A DNA stretch of 64,000 bases from Ignavibacteriales bacterium. GTDB taxonomy: Bacteria > Bacteroidota > Ignavibacteria > Ignavibacteriales > Ignavibacteriaceae. The stretch spans positions 271,883 through 335,882 of the forward strand of contig DPRR01000045.1 in the NCBI GenBank assembly GCA_003538625.1. The letters run 5' to 3'. The notes under the pieces were generated by a model. The model saw only the letters and a list, made by a program, of their open reading frames with translations. It was not told the origin of the DNA and made no database searches. How positions within the stretch are numbered: the first letter of the stretch is position 1; every line of letters starts with the position of its first letter. This document shows positions 20,696-31,100 of this stretch, piece by piece. Both the position numbers and the translations under genes were made by a program.

Positions 20696-21503
20696 GTTTA
20701 ATTTCTTCTTTCAAATAATTGAACCTTGTTTTCTTAAGGTGGGAAGGTAAAAGTATATTATTACCATCAATAAACTTTCTTAATTCTTTATGTGATTCCA
20801 CACAGATAGTATATTTTGAAACTGCCTGTCGCTTAAGCTCAAATTTTCTTAATATTTTTTGAAGCCATTCAGGAAAACCGCTGAAAAATTTTACTTCCAG
20901 AATAAAATTACCAGGCATTGCATATTTTAAACCGGCTTCATTATATAGGTCTGTTATCTGCGGCAGCGAACTTGATCTTAAATTTTTATCGAATGTAATT
21001 CTTAATGTTGTATCGTGTTTGGAAAAATATGCTTCTCTTTCATAATTTATTAAAGCTACAGGCGAACAATTTTTTATTTTACTTAAATAGAAAAATTTTC
21101 GGGCATCATTAACCGCATCGATATAATTACTTTTCTTTAAAACATATTTGTCGCAATCAGCCGTATTTAAAATTTCTTCAAGATTTTTGAAAAATAACGG
21201 AGCTCTGTTTTTAGAAATGTGATTTTCATATTTACGTTTAATTTCTAAAAACGCAATGCTTTGTTCATCTATTTCATTGTATCCCCTGATACGCAGTTTT
21301 TTTCTAATCTTAATTCCCGCAAGTTTATCATGGTAATCATCAAGTTTCATTGTATCAAAGTAAATGCTGTGAACTGTATATTCCTTATTAATTTCTCTTT
21401 CTGCATACTCATCAAGATAAACAAAAGGATTAATCGCTCTCCGCAATTCTTCAATCCGTAAAACGGGAATAAGAAATTTGTATTCAAGTCGCAATGGCTT
21501 CAT
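20685..21503 (-). CDS. VTC-domain protein (polyphosphate-polymerase-like)
   Basis: 272 residues spanning one VTC domain, related to the catalytic tunnel of yeast Vtc4, which makes polyphosphate from ATP. Visible tunnel-lining motifs: RLEYKFLI at the N-terminus, VHSIYFDT, KIRKKLRIRGY, AFLEIKRKY followed by NHISKNRAPL, LINYEREAYF, LRITFDKNL, ILEVKFFSGFPEWLQKIL and SKYTICVES. The alternating basic residues and Glu of the family are retained, so catalysis is plausible but unproven. No membrane segment. It overlaps DUF4956 by 11 nt and follows the HlyD-like gene with a single-nucleotide gap. Confidence 0.88.
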   Translation of the reverse strand: MKPLRLEYKFLIPVLRIEELRRAINPFVYLDEYAEREINKEYTVHSIYFDTMKLDDYHDKLAGIKIRKKLRIRGYNEIDEQSIAFLEIKRKYENHISKNRAPLFFKNLEEILNTADCDKYVLKKSNYIDAVNDARKFFYLSKIKNCSPVALINYEREAYFSKHDTTLRITFDKNLRSSSLPQITDLYNEAGLKYAMPGNFILEVKFFSGFPEWLQKILRKFELKRQAVSKYTICVESHKELRKFIDGNNILLPSHLKKTRFNYLKEEIKHAG

Positions 21504-21504
21504 A

Positions 21505-22578
21505 TTAGTTCACGATCCTTTGCCAAACTCTAATTAAATAATCCAGGGGTGAGAGTTTACCGGTATGGATATAACAATCCACAATTAAATTTGGAATAAG
21601 CTCCGATGTTTTTCCATCTATTAAGGAAGTAACTGTTATTACCTGAATTCCATTCACAATTTTAACACTGTTATCAATTTCAAAAATCCGGGCTTTTACA
21701 TTTTGCTTTACACCATTTGCATATATTAAAACATCCGCAGAATCAATAATATATCGTTTATCATTTACCTTCACCGGGTTAATAAGTATTAACTCAGAAT
21801 CATCTGTGATTGTCATTAAAGTATCGCTATTAGTTTTTCTAATAACAATTCCATCTAAGGGTGATGTAATTGTAAAACCTTCAAATCTTTTTTTCAAAAC
21901 AGCTAACTCGCTTTCAAGAGATACGATTTGAGATTTTATAAATCCAATTTGTTCTTGCTTTGCGCCTGTTTCAACATTCTGAAGTTTTGCTTTTGAAATG
22001 GAAATATTAATCAGATTAAGATCATAACTACCTTTTGTGATTTCATATTCTTCCTGAGATACCAATCCTTTTTCATACATCACTTTCATCCGATCAAGTA
22101 TTTTCTTTTGTTCTTCGGCTTGTTTAAAAGCGTAATCAAGATTTTTATTTTCTTCGTCAATTACTGCCTGCTTTTCTCCCGTAAGATTTAATGAAAGAGA
22201 TGCTTTTGCAGATATTATCTGACCTTTTAGATTTTCGATTTGTCTTTCAATCTCGTTGGAATAAACTACTGCAATTGTGTCATTTACTTTTATTTTGCTA
22301 CCGGAATGTACACTCGTATCAAAAGCAAATTGCATCGCATCACCCCTGTCAAAAAGAGTGACATCATAAGACTGGCTCATTCCGGTTTTATAATTTATCA
22401 GTTGAGATGTTAATCTGCCGTCAGTTCCTTTATAAATAACCCATTCTCTTGCGGGTAATATTTTACCTTTAACAGACAAATTGTAATTGATTCTTATAGG
22501 CAGGAACAAAAAAATTATGAAGGCAAGAATTAATGCGATCCAGATAAATAATGTTTTATGAGAAGTTAGAGTTAACAT
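21505..22578 (-). CDS. HlyD-type periplasmic adaptor (membrane fusion protein)
   Basis: 357 residues: an N-terminal membrane anchor about 9-27 (LFIWIALILAFIIFLFLPI), a barrel/lipoyl half-motif, a long coiled-coil hairpin about 115-235 (IERQIENLKGQIISAKASLSL... and GFIKSQIVSLESELAVLKKRF), the second lipoyl half (FTITSPLDGIVIRKTNS), and a beta-barrel C-terminus. Adaptors of this family join an inner-membrane transporter to the outer membrane. No ABC or RND partner is encoded nearby; instead it heads the operon with VTC, DUF4956 and CotH. It may be a structural bridge for that complex. Its promoter must lie within 22579-22700. Confidence 0.82.
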   Translation of the reverse strand: MLTLTSHKTLFIWIALILAFIIFLFLPIRINYNLSVKGKILPAREWVIYKGTDGRLTSQLINYKTGMSQSYDVTLFDRGDAMQFAFDTSVHSGSKIKVNDTIAVVYSNEIERQIENLKGQIISAKASLSLNLTGEKQAVIDEENKNLDYAFKQAEEQKKILDRMKVMYEKGLVSQEEYEITKGSYDLNLINISISKAKLQNVETGAKQEQIGFIKSQIVSLESELAVLKKRFEGFTITSPLDGIVIRKTNSDTLMTITDDSELILINPVKVNDKRYIIDSADVLIYANGVKQNVKARIFEIDNSVKIVNGIQVITVTSLIDGKTSELIPNLIVDCYIHTGKLSPLDYLIRVWQRIVN

Positions 22579-22638
22579 TTGTATAGATATTATTAATCAT
22601 TCCACTTTTAAAGAAGAATGATTTGATTTAACAAAAAA

Positions 22639-22673
22639 GGAAGATAACGCAACCTTGATTGCCGAAATCTTCC
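22639..22673 (-). terminator. Terminator at the end of the leftward beta-glucan operon
   Basis: On the - strand, GGAAGAT...ATCTTCC pairs (7 bp) around an inner GCAA/TTGC stem and is followed directly by TTTTTTG. It lies about 115 nt after the GH3 stop and ahead of the HlyD-like promoter, so it separates two leftward transcription units. Confidence 0.65.
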
Positions 22674-22789
22674 CTCAAAAATGATAGCTAAACAAACAAT
22701 ACAATCAATAAGTTATTATTGTTCGTTTTGAAATTTATAATTTCTGAATTCCCCTTTTTGTTCATTACAAAAATCTTAAAATAACAAGT

Positions 22790-25039
22790 CTATTTCAAAC
22801 TGAAATTAAGAGTATTATTTCCGATAGAAACCACAAAATCTCCCGGTTCAACAATACGCTTATTATCCTGTCCTATAAATGATAAATGTTCTTTGTTCAA
22901 TTTAAACTCAATAGTTTTAACTTCACCGGGATTTAACAATACTTTTTCAAAACCTTTTAACTGCTTATTTGGTCTTGTAACCGAGCCATACAGATCTGTA
23001 ACATAAAGTTGTACAACTTCTTTGCCAGCAATGCTGCCTGTGTTTTTAACATCTACAGTAACCTTAAGCTCATCATTTTCATTAATAACATTTGAACTAA
23101 GCTTTAGATTAGAATATTCAAATGTTGTATAACTTAATCCGAATCCAAAGGGCCATAATGGATCATAATTATTTGTATCAAATTTTTCTATTGGCTTATA
23201 ATCGTACAGTGTTATTCCATTTGGACTTCGAGGATAGGTAATTGGAAGTTTACCGCTTGGGTTAACATCTCCAAACAAAACATCAGCAATAGCGCTTCCG
23301 CCTTCCATCCCGGGTAAAAATCCTAATAAAACTGCTTCAACCTTATCGGCTATTTCAGTTATCACTCTTGGTCTTCCTTCAAGCATAATAAGGATGACAG
23401 GTTTTCCTGTTGCAGCAATTTTTTCTGCTAATTCCAGTTGAGCTTTGTATAAAGTAAGATCAAAAATGCTTCCCGGAGTTTCACAATAAGCAGGTTCACC
23501 AAGACAAAGGACAATAACATCAGAATTTTTAGCTTCGCTGACTGCTTTATTTATATTTATATCTTTATCAAAAGTACAACCCTCAACGTAATTAACATTA
23601 CCTGTTCCAATTTTATTTTGAATAGCCTCAAGCACTGTATTTTTTTCTTGCGGATACAGTGATTCTTCATTCCCCTGCCAGGTGATGGTCCATCCTCCAT
23701 TTAAAACTGAAAGCAAATTTGCAGTAGGTCCGGTTACCAGCACTTTTGAAGTTTTGGATAAGGGTAAAATATTATTTGAATTCTTAGTAAGAATTATGGA
23801 TTCTCTTGCGGAGTTTAAATTAGCGTTTGTAAAATCATCTTTTGCAAAATCATTTAGTAATTCTTTATTCGGATAAGGATTATCAAACAAGCCCAGCTGC
23901 ATCTTAAGTGCAATTATTCTGCTAACAGCTTCATCAATTCTCCACATCGGAACTGTACCTTCGGTGGCTAATTCTAAAAGATAATTATAGAAACTAAAAT
24001 CATAAGGAACCATGCTCATATCGATACCGGCCATTACAGCAATTCTTACTGCTTCTTTTGGCGTTGATGCAACTCTATCTCTGGTGTGCAACCTTACGAT
24101 ATCTTCCCAATCAGAAACTACGACACCCTTAAAATTTAATTCATCTCTTAAAATTTCTGTAAGCAAATGATAATTTGCATGACCGGGAATTCCATCAACT
24201 TCGGCTGAGTTAACCATCACAGATGGCGAGCCGGCTAAAATCCCTGCTTCAAAAGTTGGAAGAAAATACTCACGCATCATTCTTTCAGAAATCCATGCTG
24301 GTGTTCTATCCAATCCATTTATCGGGTAACTATAACCGACATAATGTTTTAAACAAGTACCAAGTTTGTTGGTTGCCCCGATATCATTACCCTGCGCTCC
24401 CTTTATATATGATGATCCCATTTGTGAAGCGAGATAAACATCTTCGCCAAATGTTTCCCACAATCTGCTCCATAATGGCTGCCTTCCGATATCCATAAGC
24501 GGATAGAAATTCCAGGAAATTCCAGATGCTTTAGTTTCGACAGAAGTTATTTCACCGCATTGCTCTGCCAGCGCAGTATTCCAGGTTGCTGCCATACTGA
24601 TCGCCTGAGGAAAAAGAGTTGAGCCTTTAGTGTAAGTTGTACCATGGATTGCATCAATACCATATAGCACAGGAATTCCTGAACGCGTTTCTTTAACAGC
24701 TAAATTTTGAATCTTCGTAATAATTTCATTCCAGTACTCCAGACTATTTGCAACATCATAAACATTTATTATTGATCCAACGTGATATTTTTTTATAGCT
24801 TCTTCGAGCTTTGCATCATCTAACCGGTGCTGTTGATTTTTTGTGCCTTGAACTTTTGATACTGCCTGAATTGTTACCTGTGTCATCTGACCGACTTTTT
24901 CTTCAAGAGTCATTTTAGAGACCAGCTCTTTTACTTTTGCATCAACTTTGGTAGTTGTATAGATCTGTGCATTTACATTTAAAGCAGTATAAAGGAAAAA
25001 TAATGATATGAATGAGATTAGTTTAATATGTAATTTCAT
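22790..25039 (-). CDS. GH3 beta-glucosidase (BglX-like), exported
   Basis: 749 residues: signal peptide about 1-24 (ending LNVNAQ), a GH3 TIM barrel about 30-385 (IPVLYGIDAIHGTTYTKGSTLFPQ), the alpha/beta sandwich about 400-610, and a C-terminal fibronectin-III-like domain (VDVKNTGSIAGKEVVQLYV). The catalytic nucleophile is D310 in VVSDWED. Family members release glucose from the non-reducing end of beta-glucan oligosaccharides. There is no T9SS tail, so the enzyme is probably periplasmic, acting after the secreted GH16. It is the last gene of the leftward beta-glucan operon, 133 nt after the GH16 gene. Confidence 0.93.
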   Translation of the reverse strand: MKLHIKLISFISLFFLYTALNVNAQIYTTTKVDAKVKELVSKMTLEEKVGQMTQVTIQAVSKVQGTKNQQHRLDDAKLEEAIKKYHVGSIINVYDVANSLEYWNEIITKIQNLAVKETRSGIPVLYGIDAIHGTTYTKGSTLFPQAISMAATWNTALAEQCGEITSVETKASGISWNFYPLMDIGRQPLWSRLWETFGEDVYLASQMGSSYIKGAQGNDIGATNKLGTCLKHYVGYSYPINGLDRTPAWISERMMREYFLPTFEAGILAGSPSVMVNSAEVDGIPGHANYHLLTEILRDELNFKGVVVSDWEDIVRLHTRDRVASTPKEAVRIAVMAGIDMSMVPYDFSFYNYLLELATEGTVPMWRIDEAVSRIIALKMQLGLFDNPYPNKELLNDFAKDDFTNANLNSARESIILTKNSNNILPLSKTSKVLVTGPTANLLSVLNGGWTITWQGNEESLYPQEKNTVLEAIQNKIGTGNVNYVEGCTFDKDININKAVSEAKNSDVIVLCLGEPAYCETPGSIFDLTLYKAQLELAEKIAATGKPVILIMLEGRPRVITEIADKVEAVLLGFLPGMEGGSAIADVLFGDVNPSGKLPITYPRSPNGITLYDYKPIEKFDTNNYDPLWPFGFGLSYTTFEYSNLKLSSNVINENDELKVTVDVKNTGSIAGKEVVQLYVTDLYGSVTRPNKQLKGFEKVLLNPGEVKTIEFKLNKEHLSFIGQDNKRIVEPGDFVVSIGNNTLNFSLK

Positions 25040-25172
25040 ATAGGTTCCTGACTAATTATTATTTTTTTTCTTAAAGGAAAAATTATTTTTTGTTTTGAAA
25101 ATAAAATAGACGCATAAAAATAATCCGCCTGACATATAAATGAACTTTTGCGTTCTGTACTTATCATAAACT

Positions 25173-26993
25173 CTAATTCAGTAAAACAAATTTTCTGATT
25201 TCTCGCATTCCGGTTCCTGCAAACGAATAAAAATATACACCTGATGTTAGCGGGGTTTTAGAAAATGATGCAGTATTTAATTGATACTGGTGAAAACCGG
25301 ATTCAACGTAACCTAAGTTTTCAAAAAAAATTTGTTCACCTAAAATGTTGTAGACTTCAAAATTTAAATTATCTGCTGAGACTAAAGAATAATTAATTGT
25401 TGTCTCACCGTTAAAAGGATTTGGGTAATTCTGTTCCACTTTAAAAGATTTGAGATCATTAATATTTCTATCATCAAGCAGACCGGTGGCTACCGGAGTA
25501 ATTACTATTCCGCATAATAATGCGTTATCAATTTTTTCTGCAAATTGTATATCCAAAATTCCATCGGTTACATTAACGTTATTAATTTCTTTTATACAAG
25601 CTGCGTTCTTACCTACTTGTGAATAGATATCAAGATTTGTCAGCACCCGATTTTGTTCAAAGTAAACATCAAAGACTCTGCTTCCTGAGGCGTCAAAATA
25701 TTTTTCGGCAAAGAGTAACTTAACATTATAATTGTCGTTTGGTAATCTGATTTTGTAAGTAACCATTCCATATTTATCGGATTGAAAAATTGAATCTTCA
25801 TCCGTTCCGCTTATCGCCAGACTTGAAGGATAATTTGATGATGTTCCATCTAAAAAACCATATTCTGTATCCTTGCTCCATTCAAGATCAGCCAAATAAT
25901 CCAATGCAGCAGGACCCGCACAATTAATTTTTATTGGGAAAGTTAATGGTTGAGGCATTATAATAGATGTTGCTCTTGCACTCATAGTATTTGGTATAAT
26001 CGAGTTATCTTTCATTGATAACACCACAAGCGATTTGGTTGATGGAATTACAAGTCCTGATACCGATAGCTCAACACTTTTCAAATCAGGTTGAAGAGTT
26101 GCGCTGTTGATTGTAACTGTAGTAATCACATAGTTAGAAATATTTTCAGCAGCTGTTTGATCCAGTTCCTCAGAAAACATTACTAACACTTTATTTGTCG
26201 AAGCTCGTGCCCATAATAATGCCGGAGGCTGTAAATCTACATAACCAATGTTAGTGCTGTTAGTTAAACATAAAATAAGTTTACCATCTTCAAACACAGC
26301 ATTTTCCTGAATAAAATCACAGTTATTACCGTTGAATGTATGTGTAGCTTTATCCCAGCGTGTTGTATCCCAAAAATCAAAATTATCAGTCCAGTCATGA
26401 GAAAAATTATTTCCTGTTCCATATGTTCCCGAACCAGGAGTGTAAGAATAGTAACTTACCCAATCATAATATGCAAATGCAGGTAAAGCATCGGGATTAA
26501 AAACTCCTGCCCAATTTTCAAAAGCAGGATTCCAGACATTCATCATTATCTTTTGAGGCAGAGTAAGAGTTTGAATGTGTGCGCCGGTTTGTTTTAAGAC
26601 TTCAATTCCATCAATAAACCAGGCAACATAATCAGGCGTCCATTCAAAAGCATAAGTGTGATAATCCTGATGCGGAGAAGTTTGCATCGGTTTATGTGCA
26701 ACGTGATTAGTTTGATTTGGAGTTATAGTATTGAATTGAACATTATCAAAATATCGTCCCATTATTTCAATATCTATTTCATTCCAGTTACCGATCCCGC
26801 CTCCGCCATCATAATAAGTGAAAAATGAAGACAACATTCCATCCCTGTATGCGGATTTCATTCTTACTTCAAACCTTCCGTAGGTGTAAGAAAGTTTAGT
26901 CCTGTATTCTGCTCCTTTAAAATCTTTACTAAGTATTTCTAATTGATATGAAAAGATGAAGAGTAAAAATAAAATTGTAATTTTTGATTTCAT
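25173..26993 (-). CDS. Secreted GH16 lichenase, naturally circularly permuted, with malectin-like module and T9SS tail
   Basis: 606 residues. After a signal peptide (about 1-22) the catalytic domain opens at KDFKGAEYRTKLSYTYGRFE, the middle of an ordinary GH16 lichenase. The active site NEIDIE gives nucleophile E72, D74 and acid/base E76. The strands that normally form the N-terminus appear at the end instead: SYTPGSGTYG linker, then HDWTDNFDFWDTTRWDKATH...FEDGKLILCLT (about 199-244). This matches the permuted Fibrobacter succinogenes 1,3-1,4-beta-glucanase. A linker with an Ig-like region, a malectin-like carbohydrate-binding domain about 355-505 and a T9SS sorting domain about 515-606 follow. 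Predicted to cut mixed-linkage beta-glucan outside the cell. Confidence 0.9.
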   Translation of the reverse strand: MKSKITILFLLFIFSYQLEILSKDFKGAEYRTKLSYTYGRFEVRMKSAYRDGMLSSFFTYYDGGGGIGNWNEIDIEIMGRYFDNVQFNTITPNQTNHVAHKPMQTSPHQDYHTYAFEWTPDYVAWFIDGIEVLKQTGAHIQTLTLPQKIMMNVWNPAFENWAGVFNPDALPAFAYYDWVSYYSYTPGSGTYGTGNNFSHDWTDNFDFWDTTRWDKATHTFNGNNCDFIQENAVFEDGKLILCLTNSTNIGYVDLQPPALLWARASTNKVLVMFSEELDQTAAENISNYVITTVTINSATLQPDLKSVELSVSGLVIPSTKSLVVLSMKDNSIIPNTMSARATSIIMPQPLTFPIKINCAGPAALDYLADLEWSKDTEYGFLDGTSSNYPSSLAISGTDEDSIFQSDKYGMVTYKIRLPNDNYNVKLLFAEKYFDASGSRVFDVYFEQNRVLTNLDIYSQVGKNAACIKEINNVNVTDGILDIQFAEKIDNALLCGIVITPVATGLLDDRNINDLKSFKVEQNYPNPFNGETTINYSLVSADNLNFEVYNILGEQIFFENLGYVESGFHQYQLNTASFSKTPLTSGVYFYSFAGTGMREIRKFVLLN

Positions 26994-27013
26994 TATATCC
27001 CGATTCTAATAAG

Positions 27014-27056
27014 AGCAAAGCCCCCTTCAAAAAGGAGAAAAGAAGAGGGCTTCGCT
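27014..27056 (-). terminator. Intercistronic hairpin between the PorV-like and GH16 genes
   Basis: AGCAAAGCCCCCTTC pairs imperfectly with GAAGAGGGCTTCGCT across a 13-nt loop. There is no T-run after it on the - strand, so it may protect mRNA or tune expression rather than terminate. It is markedly GC-richer than its surroundings. Confidence 0.4.
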
Positions 27057-27060
27057 ATGA

Positions 27061-28095
27061 TCAAAAAGTAACTGAGAGCGTGAACTTTTGAATATCCGAA
27101 AAACGTCCAAAATTCTGATAAGCGTAATCTATTTTAAATGCAACGTTACCAACTAATAATTGTTTAACACCAAATCCAAAAGAAAATGATTCTTCCGAGG
27201 TATCAAGAAACAGGGATTTATATCCGCCTCTGATAAACAAAAAGTCGTTGTATCCATATTCAGCACCAACGTTAATACTTTCATAATTATCGCTTGGATG
27301 CATTGCATCAACAGCAAGTGTTAATCTATGCATTTCTGTTTCGATTGGATTATATGCAACACCCACCCTGAATGTTAATGGCAGCGCCCAGGAATTTGTT
27401 TCAAGATATGCCGGTATATCACCATTGTTGCCGCTGTTTACAGGATCAAGATCGTGCAGTACAAGATTTGAGTTGCCTAAAAGCTGCATTGAAGTACCAA
27501 AATTTGAAATTGACATTGCGAGTATTGCATCATCAAATGGAGTTACGTATTGAACTCCCATATCCAAAGCAAAAGCGGTTGCACTCATTCGCCAGATACT
27601 TTCATAAATAAATTTTGGACTAAAGCCGATTGAAAAATTTTCAGTCAACTGTACCGCATATGCTAAACTAAACGCAGCTTGTGTTGATGAAAATGTTTCA
27701 CCCGTACCTTCAGGCTGGGTTATAGTTGTTACATTCATTTCACCAATATCTGAACCTGTATAGCTGAATCCAATAGTTCCCAAACCGCCAAGATTATAAC
27801 TTGCAGCCAGATAATTATATTTTATATCAGCTATCCACAACGTATGATCAAACGCAACATTAACACCCTGCGTTTTAGTCAATCCGGCGGGATTCCAATA
27901 AATAGAACTTACATCATTTACAACTCCTACAAATGCACTACCCATTCCAATTGCACGCGCACTTTGTCCAATCGAAAGAAATGGTGCCGCTGTAGTACCC
28001 TTCTTAGATACATCTGAAATAAAGCCTGATTGCGCAAAAGACTGCGGAAGTATCAAACTAATCAGCATAAAAATTATTATAACTCTTTTTTTCAT
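27061..28095 (-). CDS. PorV/PorQ-family outer-membrane beta-barrel protein
   Basis: 344 residues with a signal peptide (about 1-21, PQSFAQ) and a FadL-like barrel of the PorV/PorQ family: GTTAAPFLSIGQSARAIGMGSAFVGVVNDVSSIYWNPAGL is the family's N-terminal signature, and the chain ends with an aromatic beta strand (FTLSVTF). PorV is the T9SS shuttle that carries cargo with a C-terminal sorting domain to the attachment complex. A copy inside a glycan operon, directly after a large T9SS-type protein (13-nt gap), may be dedicated to that cargo. No other T9SS machinery gene is in this window. Confidence 0.85.
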   Translation of the reverse strand: MKKRVIIIFMLISLILPQSFAQSGFISDVSKKGTTAAPFLSIGQSARAIGMGSAFVGVVNDVSSIYWNPAGLTKTQGVNVAFDHTLWIADIKYNYLAASYNLGGLGTIGFSYTGSDIGEMNVTTITQPEGTGETFSSTQAAFSLAYAVQLTENFSIGFSPKFIYESIWRMSATAFALDMGVQYVTPFDDAILAMSISNFGTSMQLLGNSNLVLHDLDPVNSGNNGDIPAYLETNSWALPLTFRVGVAYNPIETEMHRLTLAVDAMHPSDNYESINVGAEYGYNDFLFIRGGYKSLFLDTSEESFSFGFGVKQLLVGNVAFKIDYAYQNFGRFSDIQKFTLSVTF

Positions 28096-28108
28096 TTCAA
28101 TATCTCCG

Positions 28109-31100
28109 CTATTTAATTAAAGCAAATTTGCCGATGTGTTCACCAACTCCGGGCGCATCAACATGATAGAGATAAACTCCATATGCGGCATCCATACCGT
28201 CTTCGGTAACAAGATTCCAGGAAAGTGATCCATCCGAGAAACCGGAATCTTTTGTTAGTGTTTTAATTAAAGCACCAGCAATAGTATAGATACGCACTGT
28301 GCATTGTGCCGGAAGATTTATGAAATCAATTTTTCTTTCGCCTCTGCCCGATGAGTTAAGATTTCTCTTTTCCCAGGTCGCCGCTCCTAAATATGGATTG
28401 GGAACAACATCAATATTGGAAAGACTATTTTTAGCCGCTGATTTATCCACCATCACCGGTATTGTGGAATATGCAAACTTATCACCGGTTTTAAATGCTT
28501 TGCGTGTTGATATCTGAAATTTATCTCCATTCACTGGTTCAACCGGAGTATCATTTGGATTAAACGGGAATCCATAAGTTAAGTTCCATGCAAATCGTAC
28601 GTTAGTTGGATTGATTATTCCATCCTTAAATTCAAGTACCTGAATTGTATCTCCTACTGTAAGTGATTGAGAAGCATCTGCATCAAATACTGCGACTTTA
28701 GAAAATTTGCCTTCTGTTCTATTCCAGATTTTTAGATTCACCGGGAAGCGTCTGTAAAAAGGAGGTGATAACAGATAACATGTATCAACCGGTACATCAG
28801 AAAATGTAATTTCATAATCTGCCGGCCATTTTACACCTCTTACTGGTGTTTTATTTTCAAAAACCCTCATTGATAAATTACTGTTTCCAATAAGCCAACC
28901 GGTTAATGAATCAACTACAGATACAGTAGTATCATTTAAAATTGTTACTGCCATTCCATCAAATGGTTCGCTTACTCTGCCGGCTCCGATTGTACTGCTG
29001 TCCTCATTTACAATTATGGTATCAGTAATATTTTCAAATGTTCTAATAACATTGTAGGATAAAGTTTTGTACAATGGGTAATCATTTGTTGATTTGAATT
29101 CAATATTATATTGTGCCCCATCTAATATTGCATTCGGATTCAGGATATTAACATTCATCGATCCTGTGCCGACACCTGAATAAAGTTGTTTTGTATCTCC
29201 GACAATCTGCGGAGGAACATATCCTGCAACAGGCGAATTTGGAATAACAACTGCACAGTTTATATCGACAAACTGAATATTACCTGCAAAATCCTGCTGA
29301 ATAATTTTTGTACATTCAGTAGGCTGCAATCCTTTTGTTCCCCTGTTTGGATCACCCATATCGTAAGATATACAGGCATAATAATAAGTTTGTCCGTTCT
29401 GAACATCGGTATCAACATAAGAATGTCTTAATCCTGTATCGTCGCCTCTCCAGAAGTGCGCGCCATTAACTCCCACAGGATCAGGACCTTTAATTCCATC
29501 AATAAGATCGTAACGAACCAAAGGTTTCCAGTAAACAGGTGAACCTTTGGAATCAGTAATTACTTTGATATCATTAAATTCAGCTTCCGTGCTTCGGTAA
29601 ATCATATAGCCTTCAAAATCTTTTTTTGCACCCTGTGTCGGATCATTATTTTCATAACCCATAAATGCATCACGGGATTCTTCGGAAATTTTATTCCAGT
29701 ACAGAAATACTTTTTGATCGCTTGCAACGGCGGTAAGTGTAGGTTTTAACGGCGGTTTAGAAAAATTATAATTTGCATTATAAATTTCCTGTACGGTTTC
29801 CTTGTTAAAAATTATTTCTTCAAGATTTTGACCGAATACCAATGCCATAGAAAATCTTTCCCGGAGTCCCTGATTAAGCGGAAATGGTCCGGAAGCAAAA
29901 ACCATGCTGATATTTGCTCTTTGCAATGAAGTATCAAAAACACCGGAACTCATTTTTAGCCACATTGATTCATCATCTTTTGGCCAGCCGCCGCCGGTAC
30001 CGCCCTGTCCTAATCTGTAAATTGAAACAGCAGTAAGTCCAATCTGGTCTGATTCATCTTTGTCTGTTTTATCAAACTTTGGTTCGCCATCGGTTGGAAC
30101 ACCATCGCCTTCACCTTCATCCGGTCCCAAATATTGTGGATCGAAAGGACCAACACCATCTTTGCCAACATCATCATTCAAGGGTTCATTTTCGTCCGCA
30201 TCCCACACTCCATTTTCGTTAAGATCAGCATAAGGAACCCAGTCTTTATCGTTATCAATTCCGTCATCTCTTCTTTCATCTATCATTGGTACACCAAAAA
30301 TATCCGCATCATCATCATCATTAATTCCATTTGTACCATTACCGGGACTTTCAAGATAAGCGTAACCATAATAACCTGTTAACCAGTTTCCTGGCAGTCC
30401 AAGTCCATTATCATCATAGCAATAAGCCAAATCAAGTATCTTATCAAAAGAAGCATTATCATCTTCTGAGTCATCTGTACCGCCGACACCGCAATCTGTA
30501 TAGAAGCCAAAGAAGGTATTCGGATAACTAAAATCTGAAAGATTCACTATATCGTAATGCCAAAAGACTATATCTTCAGCAAGTACATGTGACCATTGGA
30601 ATCCCCTTACTTCAACTCTTAAACCTAACCCTGCACGATCAGGATCTGAAGCAAGTGGAAAATAATTAAATGGCGTTCTCGTCCATTCTTTATCTTTTGA
30701 ATCATCCATTACAAAAAAAGTTTCAAAATCAGAATTGTTAACACCTCTTCCAAAATAGCCGTACCAGTATCCATTCCATTCAGGCGTAAGACTTAGCGCT
30801 GTTGGCCAGGTACCAGGCCAGGTATGTGGATTAGTATTAATTGCCGGGCTGTTTCTTTCAAATGGATATTCATTTACCTGGTTCGGATTTGAATAACCGG
30901 GAACAGGTTCTAATCCCCATATTTCTCCGGTACTGGGATCTTTGTCCATCCATTCGCGATATGAAGTTTGAAGTGGATGTACAACCTGATTATTGCCCGG
31001 AGCGGTAATTTCGGAGGCAATCAGAACTGCAACACCATCAAGATAAGAATGTCCGGTTCCTTTTGGCCATTCACCGCTTGGCTGATCGGGCCAGTGCCCG

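Noticed and set aside
22648..22664. GCAACCTTGATTGCC on the + strand, resembling a leftward -24/-12 promoter for the HlyD-like operon
   Set aside because: The GC and CC pairs are 11 nt apart instead of the required 10, the site lies inside the terminator hairpin, and no paired 17-bp boxes lie upstream.
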